The notes below the pieces were generated by a model that had not been told where the DNA came from, made no database searches, and saw only the letters and a program-made list of their open reading frames with translations. 64,000 nt of DNA from Mycobacterium sp. 852002-10029_SCH5224772. GTDB lineage: Bacteria > Actinomycetota > Actinomycetes > Mycobacteriales > Mycobacteriaceae. The first letter of the stretch is position 1; each line of letters starts with the position of its first letter. Made by a program: the position numbers and the translations under genes. Location: NCBI RefSeq assembly GCF_001667315.1, contig NZ_LZHT01000041.1, positions 124,001 through 188,000 on the forward strand. Direction: 5' to 3'. This document shows positions 1-11,873 of the stretch, one piece after another.

Positions 1-210
1 CCCGTGAACGGCGATGCCCAGGCCGGGGGCCGCGTCGAAGATCTGGCGAACGGCTTTGGCGTAGGTGGTCGAACGCAGCAGGGCCATGCCGCTGATGTGC
101 ACGACGTAGTCGGGCTCCATGATCTGCGGGCAGATCGATTGGTCGTGTGAGTTGGTGTAGTCGATGCAGTACTCACGCATCAGTGCGACGAAGGGATGCA
201 TGTCACTCAT
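1..210 (-). CDS. Partial SnoaL/NTF2-like protein, 3' end outside window
   Basis: Seventy codons are visible, from ATG at 210 leftwards off the edge. The peptide begins MSDMHPFVALMREYC and is rich in aromatic residues and His, in the style of the small NTF2/SnoaL fold (polyketide-cyclase-like isomerases and the beta subunits of ring-hydroxylating oxygenases). Its ATG overlaps the last eight bases of the upstream Rieske oxygenase gene, so the two are probably translationally coupled and work on the same substrate. It could be a small oxygenase subunit or an isomerase. Only part of a domain is present, so the fold call is tentative; that an ORF is there is fairly sure. Confidence 0.55.
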   Translation of the reverse strand, partial: MSDMHPFVALMREYCIDYTNSHDQSICPQIMEPDYVVHISGMALLRSTTYAKAVRQIFDAAPGLGIAVHG

Positions 211-1405
211 CCGCGTCGAGACGCGTTGGTATGCAAAGGGATTCGGGGATACTCTCGGCGCCGATGGCCCGGTCGATGGACTCGTGCAGGTAATAGATGC
301 GCCGCTCGTGGTAGCCGAGCCGCAGCGACTCGAGGGTTCCGGCATTGAGCGACCGCTGCTGGCCGGGCAAGACGTCGAGATCTTCGAACAGCACCTGGGA
401 CAGGGCCGCGATGACGGCGTCGTGGGTCTGCCGGTTCGCGTCGGGGTCCAGCGATGAGCACCAGTGGACACAGTAGGTCGACGTGGCTGGGCCGGTCGGC
501 CAGTTGGTGATCAAGAAGACGAATCCCGTTCCGTTGAACACGATGCTCAGGTTCGGGAAGACGTGGTAGGAGAACGTTCCCCGCAACGGCAGGTCGCCCA
601 GGCCGGGGAACACGCATGGGAACGGGGACAGCGCCGCGCCGTCGATGCCGTCGCGATAGGAGACAAGCATCCGGGAATGGCCGTTTCCCAACAGCTGGAT
701 GCCGGTCGCCGACTGTTGCAGCGCGCGGGCCGCCGAATCCCGGTGCACGTAATTGACGTGGTAGGTCTCGAGATTGGCGTCGACCGGCAGCTTCCAGTTC
801 ACCGGCACGTCGCGCACCGTGCGATCGGCCAGGTGCAGGCGGCCGTCGAGCTCGCCGAAATCGCTGAGGTCCTCAGCGACCGGGCCGAGAAACGCGGACA
901 AGGGCTGCGCGTTCGCATCGAGGTTGACGAAGACGAGCGGACCCCACGACTCGCACCGGAGGGCACCCAGGCCATGGCACTCGCGGTCCAGGCCGGCGAA
1001 GTTCGCCGGCTCGGGGTAGCTGACCAGCTTTCCCTCCAGCGAATACGTCCAGGCGTGGAAGGGACACGTGAGCCGGCGGCCGACGTTTCCCTGTCGCTCG
1101 TCGACGAGCGCCGCCCCCCGATGCCGGCAGGTGTTGTAGAAGGCGCGAATCAGGTTGTCCCGCCCGCGAATCAGGATGATCGGCTTGTCGAGCTGATCGA
1201 CCAGGAGGAAGTCGCCTGGGTGGCGCAGCTGGTCGGCGTGCGCGACGAACAACCAGGAGCGGGAGAAGACCGCCGCGGCTTCGAGTTTGGCGAAGTCCGC
1301 ATCGACATAGCGCCCGGCGGGCACGGGTGGCAGCGCCCGAAACTCGGCCGGATATTCCCGCGCGTGCCGCTTGACCCCGTCGATCACCTGCGGACTCATC
1401 ACCAT
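203..1405 (-). CDS. Rieske-type aromatic ring-hydroxylating oxygenase, alpha subunit
   Basis: A 400-residue oxygenase that would hydroxylate an aromatic or other cyclic substrate with electrons passed through a [2Fe-2S] centre. The Rieske motif is complete: Cys93-x-His95 and Cys114-x2-His117. The mononuclear iron site is marked by the NLETYH...H segment with His216 and His221 as likely ligands. Length fits the alpha-subunit family. I chose ATG 1405 because GAGGAG lies a few bases upstream; a longer frame reaches 1456 without a better ribosome site. It heads an operon with the coupled SnoaL-like gene and is divergent from a TetR regulator. No ferredoxin or reductase gene is visible. The substrate cannot be read from sequence. 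Confidence 0.9.
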   Translation of the reverse strand: MVMSPQVIDGVKRHAREYPAEFRALPPVPAGRYVDADFAKLEAAAVFSRSWLFVAHADQLRHPGDFLLVDQLDKPIILIRGRDNLIRAFYNTCRHRGAALVDERQGNVGRRLTCPFHAWTYSLEGKLVSYPEPANFAGLDRECHGLGALRCESWGPLVFVNLDANAQPLSAFLGPVAEDLSDFGELDGRLHLADRTVRDVPVNWKLPVDANLETYHVNYVHRDSAARALQQSATGIQLLGNGHSRMLVSYRDGIDGAALSPFPCVFPGLGDLPLRGTFSYHVFPNLSIVFNGTGFVFLITNWPTGPATSTYCVHWCSSLDPDANRQTHDAVIAALSQVLFEDLDVLPGQQRSLNAGTLESLRLGYHERRIYYLHESIDRAIGAESIPESLCIPTRLDADE

Positions 1406-1437
1406 GACGTCTCCTCGCTGCGCGGCCCGGCGTCCAC

Positions 1438-1458
1438 TATATGAACATTTACTCATTT
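1438..1458. promoter_or_regulatory. Candidate operator between Rieske operon and tetR
   Basis: The 92-bp gap between the divergent starts contains a clearly AT-rich patch in otherwise GC-rich DNA. At 1441-1456 an imperfect inverted repeat has ATGA and TCAT arms around eight bases. TetR proteins usually bind such palindromes in the shared promoter of the gene next door. This is inference from position and local symmetry only. Confidence 0.3.
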
Positions 1459-1497
1459 AACCAAGACACAGCGGTGTCCGTCCAGCACAATGGCCGC

Positions 1498-2175
1498 ATG
1501 CCGAACAAGCAGAATGCGCCGGCGCGTCGCCCGCGGGGCCGCCCGCCCAACTCGGACGGACAACTCACCGCTCTGCGACTGCTCGACGCGGCGGCCGAGG
1601 TCTGCGTCGAACGGGGCTTCGAAGGCAGCACGCTGCCGCTGATCGCGGACCGGGCCGGTGTCTCTCCGACCGCCGTCTACAACCACTTTCCCAACCGCGA
1701 GGAGCTGCTCTACGCAGCCGCGGTGCGGGCCCTCGACCAGATCACCGCGGCCGCACTACGAGCGGGTCGCGGCGCGCCAACCCTGCAAGCCATCGCCATG
1801 GCCTATCTCCGCCCGGAGATGACGCAGCACCGGCGCCTGATCGCCGAGTTGCATCAGGCCAGCCGGCGCGATGACCGGTTGGCGTCGTTGCTGGCTCAGT
1901 GGCACCGTGACTACGGTGATCGCTTCGTCGGCGCCCTGTCGGGGACCGACCCGAACCCGCGAGCCACGACAAAGGTCGTGTTCCTGCTACTGCTCGGGCT
2001 TTGTCATTTCGACGACGTGTCGGCGATCAGGGCGTCACGCGGCGCGGTGACGGAGCGAGTCGAGCGCATGATCGAGGTGCTGGCGCCGGACCCGGTACCC
2101 CTCATTGATGTGGAGCCGCCTGGGGGAATCGAACCCCCGACCTATTCATTACGAGTGAATCGCTCTACCGACTGA
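1498..2175 (+). CDS. TetR-family transcriptional regulator reading into antisense tRNA-Thr
   Basis: A 225-residue repressor-type protein. The N-terminal TetR helix-turn-helix is clear at about residues 44-66, ending in the typical YNHFPNREELL segment; the C-terminal helical domain that would bind an effector is unassigned. It is divergent from the Rieske operon and probably controls it. ATG 1498 is preferred; a longer frame begins at 1441 inside the presumed promoter. The last roughly 22 codons are the complement of the tRNA-Thr gene and read GGIEPPTYSLRVNR, so the original C-terminus was probably replaced when this segment became joined to the tRNA. Whether the extension is tolerated or the protein is impaired is unknown. 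Confidence 0.85.
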   Translation: MPNKQNAPARRPRGRPPNSDGQLTALRLLDAAAEVCVERGFEGSTLPLIADRAGVSPTAVYNHFPNREELLYAAAVRALDQITAAALRAGRGAPTLQAIAMAYLRPEMTQHRRLIAELHQASRRDDRLASLLAQWHRDYGDRFVGALSGTDPNPRATTKVVFLLLLGLCHFDDVSAIRASRGAVTERVERMIEVLAPDPVPLIDVEPPGGIEPPTYSLRVNRSTD

Positions 2176-2186
2176 GCTAAGGCGGC
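2111..2186 (-). tRNA. tRNA-Thr (anticodon CGU)
   Basis: A complete cloverleaf on the minus strand: acceptor GCCGCCT pairing with AGGCGGC, a normal D-arm, anticodon loop CTCGTAA between ATTCA and TGAAT, and T-loop GTTCGATTC. Anticodon CGU decodes ACG. The 3' CCA is encoded (2111-2113). The same position next to holB is occupied by a tRNA-Thr in M. tuberculosis. The accessory Rieske/TetR genes abut its 3' end, which is a usual attachment site for integrating DNA. Confidence 0.97.
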
Positions 2187-2240
2187 ATACCCGCACGCTG
2201 GGCGGCACGAGTCTACGGCAGGCGCGCGGGCAGACCCAAC

Positions 2241-3458
2241 TCAGTCGCGCAGTTCCTGGCCAATCGTGGCGACCATCGCGTCGACGGCGAACTTGGGCTT
2301 GACGTTGATCGCCAGCGCCTCCCGGCATTCGAGGACCGCCTCGATGCAGCGCAGCAGCCGACCGGGCGGGGCATGGGCAGCCAGCGCCGCGACCTTCTCG
2401 GCCATATCCGGATGGTTGGCCCGCACCGCCCCGGCGTTCGCGGAGGCCATCAGCGCATCCCGGAAATAGGTCGCCAGGTCGATCAGCGCCCGGTCCAGCG
2501 CGTCGCGCGAGGCCCGGGTCTGGCGCGACTTCTGCCGCCGCTCAAGGTCTTTGATCACCCCTGCCGCACCGCGCATCGCCCCCGCGGTGCCCTTGCCGGT
2601 GCCGCCGGCCCCAAGCGCCGTGCGCAGCTCTTCGGTCTCGGCTTCGGCGCGGTCCGCGGTCAGCACCACCGCCTCGGCTTCGGCCGCGGCCACCAACTCT
2701 TCGGCGGCGGCGTAGGCCCGCGAGGGGGTCGCGGCGTCGCGCACCAGTCCCAGCGCCCGCTCCCGGCGCGCCCGGGCCTCCGGGTCGGTGGCCAGCCGGC
2801 GCGCCCGGCCGACGTGGCCGCCGCTGACCGACGCCGCCCAGTCCGCGGTTTCCGGACTCAGGCCGTCGCTGTCCACCAGCACGTGCGCGATCGCCTCGGT
2901 CGACGGCGTCACCAGCGCCACGTGCCGGCACCGCGACCGCAACGTGATGGCGATGTCCTCGGGGTCCACCGACGGCGCGCACAGCAGGAACACCGTCGAG
3001 GGCGGCGGTTCCTCGACGACCTTCAGTAGCGCGTTGGCGGCGCCCTCGGTCAGCCGATCCGCGTCCTCGATCACCACGATCTGCCGGTGGCCGGTGGCCG
3101 GGCGCCGCGACGCGATCTGCACGATGGCGCGCATCTCGTCGACGCCGATGGACAGGCCTTCGGGAATCACCCGGCGCACGTCGGCGTGGGTGCCGGCCAT
3201 GGTCGTCGTGCACGCATGGCAGCGCCCGCAGCCCGGGCCCCCGTCGTCGACGGGGGCGGTGCATTGCAGCGCCGCGGCGAAGCACAGCGCCGCCACCGAG
3301 CGCCCCGACCCCGGCGGACCCGTGATCAGCCAGGCATGTGTCATAGTCCCGGCGCCCGCTTCGCTGTGGGCTGGGTCACCGCGGGAGGCTGTGGCGGCGG
3401 CAAGCAGCTCAGCCGTCACCGCGTCTTGGCCTACCAGCCGCGCAAACACCCCGGACAT
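2241..3458 (-). CDS. holB: DNA polymerase III clamp-loader subunit delta'
   Basis: Clamp-loader subunit of the replicative polymerase, about 405 residues. The N-terminal AAA+ domain has a P-loop GPPGSGRS near residues 47-54, a four-cysteine zinc module (Cys66, 77, 80, 83) and an SRC-type sensor sequence (LRSRC). The C-terminal part carries the helical collar. Start is taken at ATG 3458 (MSGVFARLVGQ); ATG 3461 is equally possible and the frame is open to 3518, but the conserved N-terminus argues for the shorter form. Divergent from the adenylate cyclase gene. Position and length match Rv3644c. Confidence 0.93.
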   Translation of the reverse strand: MSGVFARLVGQDAVTAELLAAATASRGDPAHSEAGAGTMTHAWLITGPPGSGRSVAALCFAAALQCTAPVDDGGPGCGRCHACTTTMAGTHADVRRVIPEGLSIGVDEMRAIVQIASRRPATGHRQIVVIEDADRLTEGAANALLKVVEEPPPSTVFLLCAPSVDPEDIAITLRSRCRHVALVTPSTEAIAHVLVDSDGLSPETADWAASVSGGHVGRARRLATDPEARARRERALGLVRDAATPSRAYAAAEELVAAAEAEAVVLTADRAEAETEELRTALGAGGTGKGTAGAMRGAAGVIKDLERRQKSRQTRASRDALDRALIDLATYFRDALMASANAGAVRANHPDMAEKVAALAAHAPPGRLLRCIEAVLECREALAINVKPKFAVDAMVATIGQELRD

Positions 3459-3556
3459 CATCGGTAACAGTAGACAGCGAGGCCGACAGACACCGATCGG
3501 CTGCCGTACCGCGACCATTCCGTGATCTTCGGGGTCGTCGCCGGCCCTCGGGCGAC

Positions 3557-5214
3557 GTGCCGAGATCGATATTAAGTTTCCGGGAGGTCACCGCCGCCCG
3601 ATACGGTGGGTTGGTGACAACGGCGGCGGCACTACCGGGGCGGATCAGCGCATTCGTCCGCTGGGTGGTGCGCACCCCGTGGCCGCTGTTCGTGCTGAGC
3701 ATGCTGCAGGCCGACATCATCGGCGCCCTCTTCGTGCTCGGCTTCCTGCGCTATGCACTGCCGCCCGAGGACCGGATCCAGTTGCAGGATCTTCCGGTGC
3801 TGAACCTGGCGGTTTTCGCGACCGCTTTGGTGGTCCTGTTCCTCGCCTACTCCGTAGTGAACCTGCGGCTGCTGATGCCGGTATTCCGGTGGCAGCGCCG
3901 CGACAACATGCTCGCCGAGGTCGACCCGGCCGCCACCGAACTGGCCCGCAGCCGCGCGTTGCGCATGCCCTTCTACCGCACGGTCGCCAGCATGGTGGTC
4001 TGGGGCATCGGCAGCGTGGTGTTCATCATCGCCAGCTGGTCGGTGGCCCGATTCGCCGCACCCGTGGTGGCCGTCGCGACGGCCCTGGGGGCAGCCGCGA
4101 CCGCGATCATCGGCTATCTGCAGGCCGAGCGGGTGCTGCGGCCGGTGGCGGTGGCCGCCCTGCGCAGCGGGGTGCCCGAGAACGTCAAGGCGCCCGGCGT
4201 CATCCTGCGGCAGATGCTGACCTGGATGCTGTCCACCGCCGTGCCGGTGCTGGCGATCGTGCTGGCGGTGGTCGCCGACAAAACCTCCCTGCTGCACGCC
4301 ACACCGGAGAAGCTGTTCACCCCGATCCTGTTGCTGGCGATGGCGGCGCTGGGTGTCGGGCTGATCAGCACGCTGCTGGCGGCCATGTCGATCGCCGATC
4401 CGCTACGCCAGCTGCGCTGGGCTTTGAGCGAGGTGCAGCGCGGAAACTACAACGCGCACATGCAGATCTACGACGCCAGCGAGCTGGGCCTGCTGCAGGC
4501 GGGCTTCAACGACATGGTGCGCGACCTGTCCGAGCGGCAGCGGCTGCGCGACCTGTTCGGCCGCTACGTCGGTGAGGACGTGGCCCGCCGGGCGCTCGAG
4601 CGCGGCACCGAGCTGGGCGGCCAGGAGCGCGACGTCGCGGTGTTGTTTGTGGACCTGGTCGGCTCCACCCAGCTGGCCTCGACCCGGCCGCCCGCCGAGG
4701 TTGTCCACCTGCTCAACGAGTTCTTCCGAGTGGTCGTGGACACGGTCGGCCGGCACGGCGGCTTCGTCAACAAATTCCAGGGTGACGCCGCGCTGGCCAT
4801 CTTCGGCGCACCGATCGAGCACCCCGACTCCCCCGGCGGAGCGCTGGCCGCCGCCCGGGAATTGCACGACGAACTCTTGCCGGTTATCGGTTCCGCCGAC
4901 TTCGGCATCGGGGTGTCGTCCGGCCGGGCCATCGCCGGCCACATCGGCGCGCAGGCCCGCTTCGAATACACGGTGATCGGCGACCCGGTCAACGAGGCCG
5001 CCCGGCTGACCGAGCTGGCCAAACTCGAGCCCGGTCACGTGCTCGCGTCGGCGATCGCGGTCAGCGGCGCGCTGGACGCCGAGGCCCTGCGCTGGGACGT
5101 CGGCGAGGTGGTCGAGCTGCGCGGCCGCATTGCGCCCACCCAGCTGGCCCGGCCGGTGAAGCTGGCCGCCCCGGAAGAGGTTGCGCCGCAAGAGGTTTCC
5201 AGCGACGCACACAG

Positions 5215-5218
<4 letters not shown>
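3557..5218 (+). CDS. Membrane-bound class III adenylate cyclase with HAMP domain
   Basis: Orthologue of Rv3645. It makes cAMP from ATP. Six hydrophobic segments (about 43-65, 83-105, 141-163, 166-188, 224-242, 256-278) are followed by a HAMP linker (279-331) and a class III cyclase domain. Metal-binding aspartates are Asp366 (FVDLVGS) and Asp410 (QGDA). Lys406 and Asp476 fit adenine recognition, and Asn479/Arg483 fit the transition-state pair. GTG 3557 gives 553 residues; GTG 3614 would give 534 and neither has a strong ribosome site. The stop overlaps that of convergent topA by four bases. cAMP links it functionally to the Crp gene near 35.1 kb. Confidence 0.93.
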
Positions 5219-8028
<2,810 letters not shown>

Positions 8029-8231
8029 CTGCCCTTACGCTCCGTCCCTGATTGGTCCCCCCTGCGAGACCACCTGCAGGAAGAATGACAGGTCGGCTTC
8101 GAAAATTCCGGTGAAATTCAGGTGCGCGACCGTTCCTTCGCCCTGCGGCACCTGACAATTTCGCACCCTGGGGCGGGCCTGCGCAAACCGACGCTCGGGA
8201 ACGCGCCGCAAATTCGCCCGTTATCCGTCGG

Positions 8232-8822
8232 CTACACCCGCGGCCATCGGGACAGTGCCTCGGCGCCGTCGGGCGGCTCCCCCACGTTCTCTACCAGGCG
8301 CGATAGCCTGCGGCGACCGCTGATCCGCAGCGCCGGCCGACCGCCGCGGGTGCCGATCAGGGTGGGCGCGATCCCGACGCGCATCAGGGCCGACGCCAGC
8401 GGCGAGTGGGTGTCGGGCGCGTGCGGGTCCAGCGCCAGCAGGTAATGCTCGCCCTCCGGGTTGCCGGCTGCCAGCGTCCACGCCCGCAGCTCGCGCGGCC
8501 CGGGCAGCCAGCGCGGCGGCACGGTCTTGACCGCGCCGCGCGTCCATTCAGCGGCCAGAGTGCTCAACGAGGGATCCACCGCCGTCCGCACCAGCGGGGT
8601 GTCTTCGTCGGTCCGGCCGATCTGGGCCACCAGCCCCGCCTCGCGGATCATGTCCGCCAGCGCCGCGGCGCGCCAGGACGCGTCCACGACCACCGACAGC
8701 CGCGCACCCTGCGCCTCCGGACCCCCGACGGTGACGATTTGTCCGGACGCCGCCAGCACCCCGGAAAGATCGGCGACCGTGGGCGGCACCGATTCCGCTG
8801 TGAAGAAGGAAAGCTGGCTCAC
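8232..8822 (-). CDS. Conserved hypothetical protein (Rv3647c-like)
   Basis: A 196-residue protein of unknown function. I recognise it by position between topA and cspA and by length. It looks soluble: no signal peptide, no membrane helix, no catalytic motif that I can name. The middle part alternates short hydrophobic strands and Arg-rich loops, and a central EWTRGAVKTVPPRWLPGPRE stretch looks conserved. GTG 8822 (VSQLSFFTAES) is preferred over an upstream start at 8867 because it gives a length close to the tuberculosis protein. It lies 203 bp upstream of topA in the same direction and may share a transcript. Confidence 0.75.
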   Translation of the reverse strand: MSQLSFFTAESVPPTVADLSGVLAASGQIVTVGGPEAQGARLSVVVDASWRAAALADMIREAGLVAQIGRTDEDTPLVRTAVDPSLSTLAAEWTRGAVKTVPPRWLPGPRELRAWTLAAGNPEGEHYLLALDPHAPDTHSPLASALMRVGIAPTLIGTRGGRPALRISGRRRLSRLVENVGEPPDGAEALSRWPRV

Positions 8823-8995
8823 GCCATCCGACAGTAGGCCCTCGCGCCCATCCGCGTCTTGAGGCAACCGGCGCGGCGGCGGCCCGCACCGGCGTGGCGC
8901 AAAAGCCGATAGAAACCGATAAAAAGAGGAAACCCCCCGGCTGGGCCCGCTGGGCGGGGCTGCACGGGGGGTATCCGTTTCAGGTCTGCTCTTCT

Positions 8996-9199
8996 CTACA
9001 GGGAGCGGACTCCGGTGGCCTGGGGGCCCTTAGGGCTGTGGCCGATTTCGAACTCGACCTTCTGGTTTTCTTCGAGGGTGCGGAAGCCCGAACCCTGGAT
9101 CTCCGTGTAGTGGACAAACACATCCGCGGAACCGTCTTCGGGGGCAATGAACCCAAAGCCCTTCTCCGCATTGAACCACTTCACAGTTCCCTGTGGCAT
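8996..9199 (-). CDS. cspA: Cold-shock protein A
   Basis: A 67-residue single OB-fold RNA chaperone. RNP1 is present as KGFGFIAP and RNP2 as VFVHYTEI, with the usual opening [10 protein letters not shown]. It binds single-stranded RNA and DNA and removes secondary structure from mRNA. The start is fixed by the family N-terminus. Upstream on the minus strand is a purine-rich stretch and, further out, a perfect hairpin (see 9229-9251). Transcribed divergently from the helicase gene. Confidence 0.97.
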   Translation of the reverse strand: MPQGTVKWFNAEKGFGFIAPEDGSADVFVHYTEIQGSGFRTLEENQKVEFEIGHSPKGPQATGVRSL

Positions 9200-9228
9200 C
9201 TCTCGATCTTTCCTTTTCTTCTGGGTGC

Positions 9229-9251
9229 GGGGCATCGCCTTTCGATGCCCC
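9229..9251 (-). promoter_or_regulatory. Hairpin in the cspA leader
   Basis: A perfect 9-bp stem (GGGGCATCG / CGATGCCCC) with a five-base loop lies 30 bp upstream of the cspA start codon. If the cspA mRNA has a long leader, as cold-shock mRNAs often do, this element is inside it and could affect stability or translation with temperature. It is not followed by a T-run in either direction, so it does not look like a terminator. Confidence 0.4.
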
Positions 9252-9446
9252 GGGCCTGGTACGACCGCCATACCTCGCTGAGTCGCCGGAACTTCACCCG
9301 ACCGATTAACCTCGCAGGAACCGCGGCCGCAACGTCGATCCTGCGAAAGTTTGACACGAACACAGAAGCTGCGACCGCAAATAGTCAACCATGTTCGTCG
9401 CGTCGGCGACAGACTTGTGTGTTTGCCCGATTCGAAGAGCGATTCC

Positions 9447-11792
9447 ATGAGCGATGCCAAGCGGGGTGAGATGGCGAGTTTCGGCAGTGACTTGCTTGCC
9501 GCCGCGCTCGCCGGAACCGCGACGGACGAGCACCCGCTGCGCCACGTCGCCGAACTGCCGCCGCGCAGCGGCCGGCCGCATGATTGGCCGGCGTGGGCCG
9601 AGCCCGACGTCGTCAAGGCGTTCGCCGACCGCGGGATCAACTCACCGTGGTCGCATCAGTCCGCGGCCGCGGACCTCGCCTACGCGGGCCGCCATGTGGT
9701 GGTGAGCACCGGCACCGCGTCGGGCAAGTCGCTGGCCTACCAACTTCCCGTCCTCAACGCGCTGGCGACCGATCCGCGGGCCCGGGTGCTCTACCTGTCG
9801 CCGACCAAGGCGCTGGGGCATGACCAGCTGCGGGCCGCGCACGCGCTGACCGCGGCGATTCCGCGGTGCCATGACGTCGCACCCACCGCCTACGACGGCG
9901 ACAGCCCCGCCGAGGTTCGACGCTTCGCGCGGGAGCGCTCTCGCTGGTTGTTCTCCAACCCCGACATGATCCATTTGTCGATCCTGCGCAACCATGCCCG
10001 CTGGGCTGTCCTGTTGCGTGGTCTGCGATTCGTAGTCGTCGACGAATGTCATTACTACCGTGGAGTGTTCGGCTCAAATGTGGCGATGGTGCTGCGCCGC
10101 TTGTTGCGGTTGTGCGCCCGCTATTCGAGTGCGCCGACGGTGATCTTCGCCAGCGCGACAACCGATTCCCCGGGCGCGACGGCCGCCGAGCTCATCGGGC
10201 TTCCGGTTCAGGAGGTCACCAAAGACGGTTCACCGCAAGGGGCGCGGACCGTGGCGCTGTGGGAGCCCGCGCTGCGGGCCGACCTGGTTGGCGAGAACGA
10301 CGCCCCGGTGCGCCGCTCGGCGGGCGCGGAGGCGGCGCGCGTCATGGCCGACCTGATCGCCGAGGGAGCCCAGACCCTGACCTTCGTACGGTCGCGCCGC
10401 GCAGCGGAATTGACCGCGCTGGGCGCGCAGGCGAGGTTGGACGACATCGCTCCGGAGCTTTCCGGGACGGTGGCCTCGTATCGGGCCGGGTACCTCGCCG
10501 AGGACCGCACCGCGCTGGAGCGTGCTCTGGCCGAGGGCCGGCTTCGAGGCCTGGCCACTACCAATGCGCTGGAGCTGGGCGTGGACATCGCCGGGTTGGA
10601 CGCGGTGGTGCTCGCCGGTTTTCCCGGCACGGTCGCGTCGTTCTGGCAGCAGGCCGGCCGGTCCGGGCGGCGTGGCCAGGGGGCGCTGGTGGTGCTGATC
10701 GCGCGTGACGATCCGCTGGACACGTATCTGGTGCACCACCCCGCCGCGCTGCTGGACAAGCCGGTCGAGCGGGTCGTCATCGACCCGGGCAACCCGTACA
10801 TTCTGGGTCCGCAATTGCTCTGCGCGGCAACCGAACTTCCGCTGGACGAGGCCGAGGTGCGCGAATTCGGCGCCACCGACGTAGCGGACGGCTTGGTCGA
10901 TGACGGGCTGCTGCGGAGACGGAGTGGAAAGTACTTCCCGGTGCCTGGGCTGGAACCGCATGCCGCGGTGGACATCCGGGGCTCGACGGGCGGGCAGATC
11001 GTCATCGTGGAGGCCGACACCGGGCGGTTGCTGGGTAGTGTCGGCGTGGGCCAGGCGCCGGTTTCGGTGCACCCGGGGGCGGTGTATCTGCATCAAGGCG
11101 ACAGTTACGTGGTGGACTCCCTGGACACCGAGGAGGGCATCGCCTTCGTCCACGCCGAGGATCCCGGTTATGCGACGTTCGCGCGGGAGATCACCGACAT
11201 CGCCGTCACGGGCGCCGGTGAGCGGTTGGCCTTCGGCCCAGTCACGCTGGGGCTGGTTCCGGTGCGGGTCACGCACCGGGTGGTGGGGTATCTGCGCCGC
11301 CGGCTCTCGGGGGAGGTGATCGACTTCATCGAATTGGACATGGGAGAACACACGCTGGCCACCACGGCGGTGATGTACACCATCACCGAGGATGCGTTGC
11401 TGTGCAAGGGTATTGACGGCACGCGGATTCCGGGATCGTTGCATGCGGCCGAACATGCGGCCATCGGGCTGCTGCCGTTGGTCGCCAGCTGCGACCGCGG
11501 CGACATCGGCGGCATGTCCACCGCGGTGGGACCCGGACCCGACGGGCTGCCCAGTGTCTTCGTCTACGACGGGTATCCGGGCGGCGCGGGATTCGCCGAA
11601 CGGGGCTTTCGTCAGGCCCGCACCTGGCTCGCCGCGACTGCCGCCGCCATCGAGGCATGCGAATGCCCCCGGGGGTGCCCGTCCTGTGTGCAGTCCCCCA
11701 AGTGCGGCAACGGCAACGACCCGCTCGACAAGGCGGGCGCGGTTCTGGTGCTGCGGCTGGTCCTCGCGGAACTGGCGCGAGAGTCACGCTGA
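9447..11792 (+). CDS. Superfamily II DECH-box DNA helicase (SftH / Rv3649 type)
   Basis: A 781-residue DNA-dependent ATPase/helicase of the clade described in mycobacteria as SftH (from memory) and related to bacterial YprA/MrfA. Walker A is STGTASGKS; motif II is DECH ([10 protein letters not shown]); the second RecA domain ends with [12 protein letters not shown]. The C-terminal region carries a four-cysteine cluster ([10 protein letters not shown]...C) of the MrfA-type metal-binding domain. ATG 9447 has GAAGAG at a fitting distance; ATG 9471 would give a length closer to Rv3649. Its family is repeatedly found beside Tad-like genes in Actinobacteria, and so it is here. Confidence 0.93.
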   Translation: MSDAKRGEMASFGSDLLAAALAGTATDEHPLRHVAELPPRSGRPHDWPAWAEPDVVKAFADRGINSPWSHQSAAADLAYAGRHVVVSTGTASGKSLAYQLPVLNALATDPRARVLYLSPTKALGHDQLRAAHALTAAIPRCHDVAPTAYDGDSPAEVRRFARERSRWLFSNPDMIHLSILRNHARWAVLLRGLRFVVVDECHYYRGVFGSNVAMVLRRLLRLCARYSSAPTVIFASATTDSPGATAAELIGLPVQEVTKDGSPQGARTVALWEPALRADLVGENDAPVRRSAGAEAARVMADLIAEGAQTLTFVRSRRAAELTALGAQARLDDIAPELSGTVASYRAGYLAEDRTALERALAEGRLRGLATTNALELGVDIAGLDAVVLAGFPGTVASFWQQAGRSGRRGQGALVVLIARDDPLDTYLVHHPAALLDKPVERVVIDPGNPYILGPQLLCAATELPLDEAEVREFGATDVADGLVDDGLLRRRSGKYFPVPGLEPHAAVDIRGSTGGQIVIVEADTGRLLGSVGVGQAPVSVHPGAVYLHQGDSYVVDSLDTEEGIAFVHAEDPGYATFAREITDIAVTGAGERLAFGPVTLGLVPVRVTHRVVGYLRRRLSGEVIDFIELDMGEHTLATTAVMYTITEDALLCKGIDGTRIPGSLHAAEHAAIGLLPLVASCDRGDIGGMSTAVGPGPDGLPSVFVYDGYPGGAGFAERGFRQARTWLAATAAAIEACECPRGCPSCVQSPKCGNGNDPLDKAGAVLVLRLVLAELARESR

Positions 11793-11873
11793 GCCCACCC
11801 GACGGGGCCGGCGAGATCGTCCGTCGGTTCACCCGCTCCCACACCCGGATCCCGTCGCCGTAAAATCAGCCGC

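Noticed and set aside
464-1444. Long plus-strand frame opposite the Rieske oxygenase gene
   Set aside because: Its product is Arg/Val/Glu-rich without any domain, and the opposite strand encodes an intact oxygenase. High GC content produces such shadow frames.
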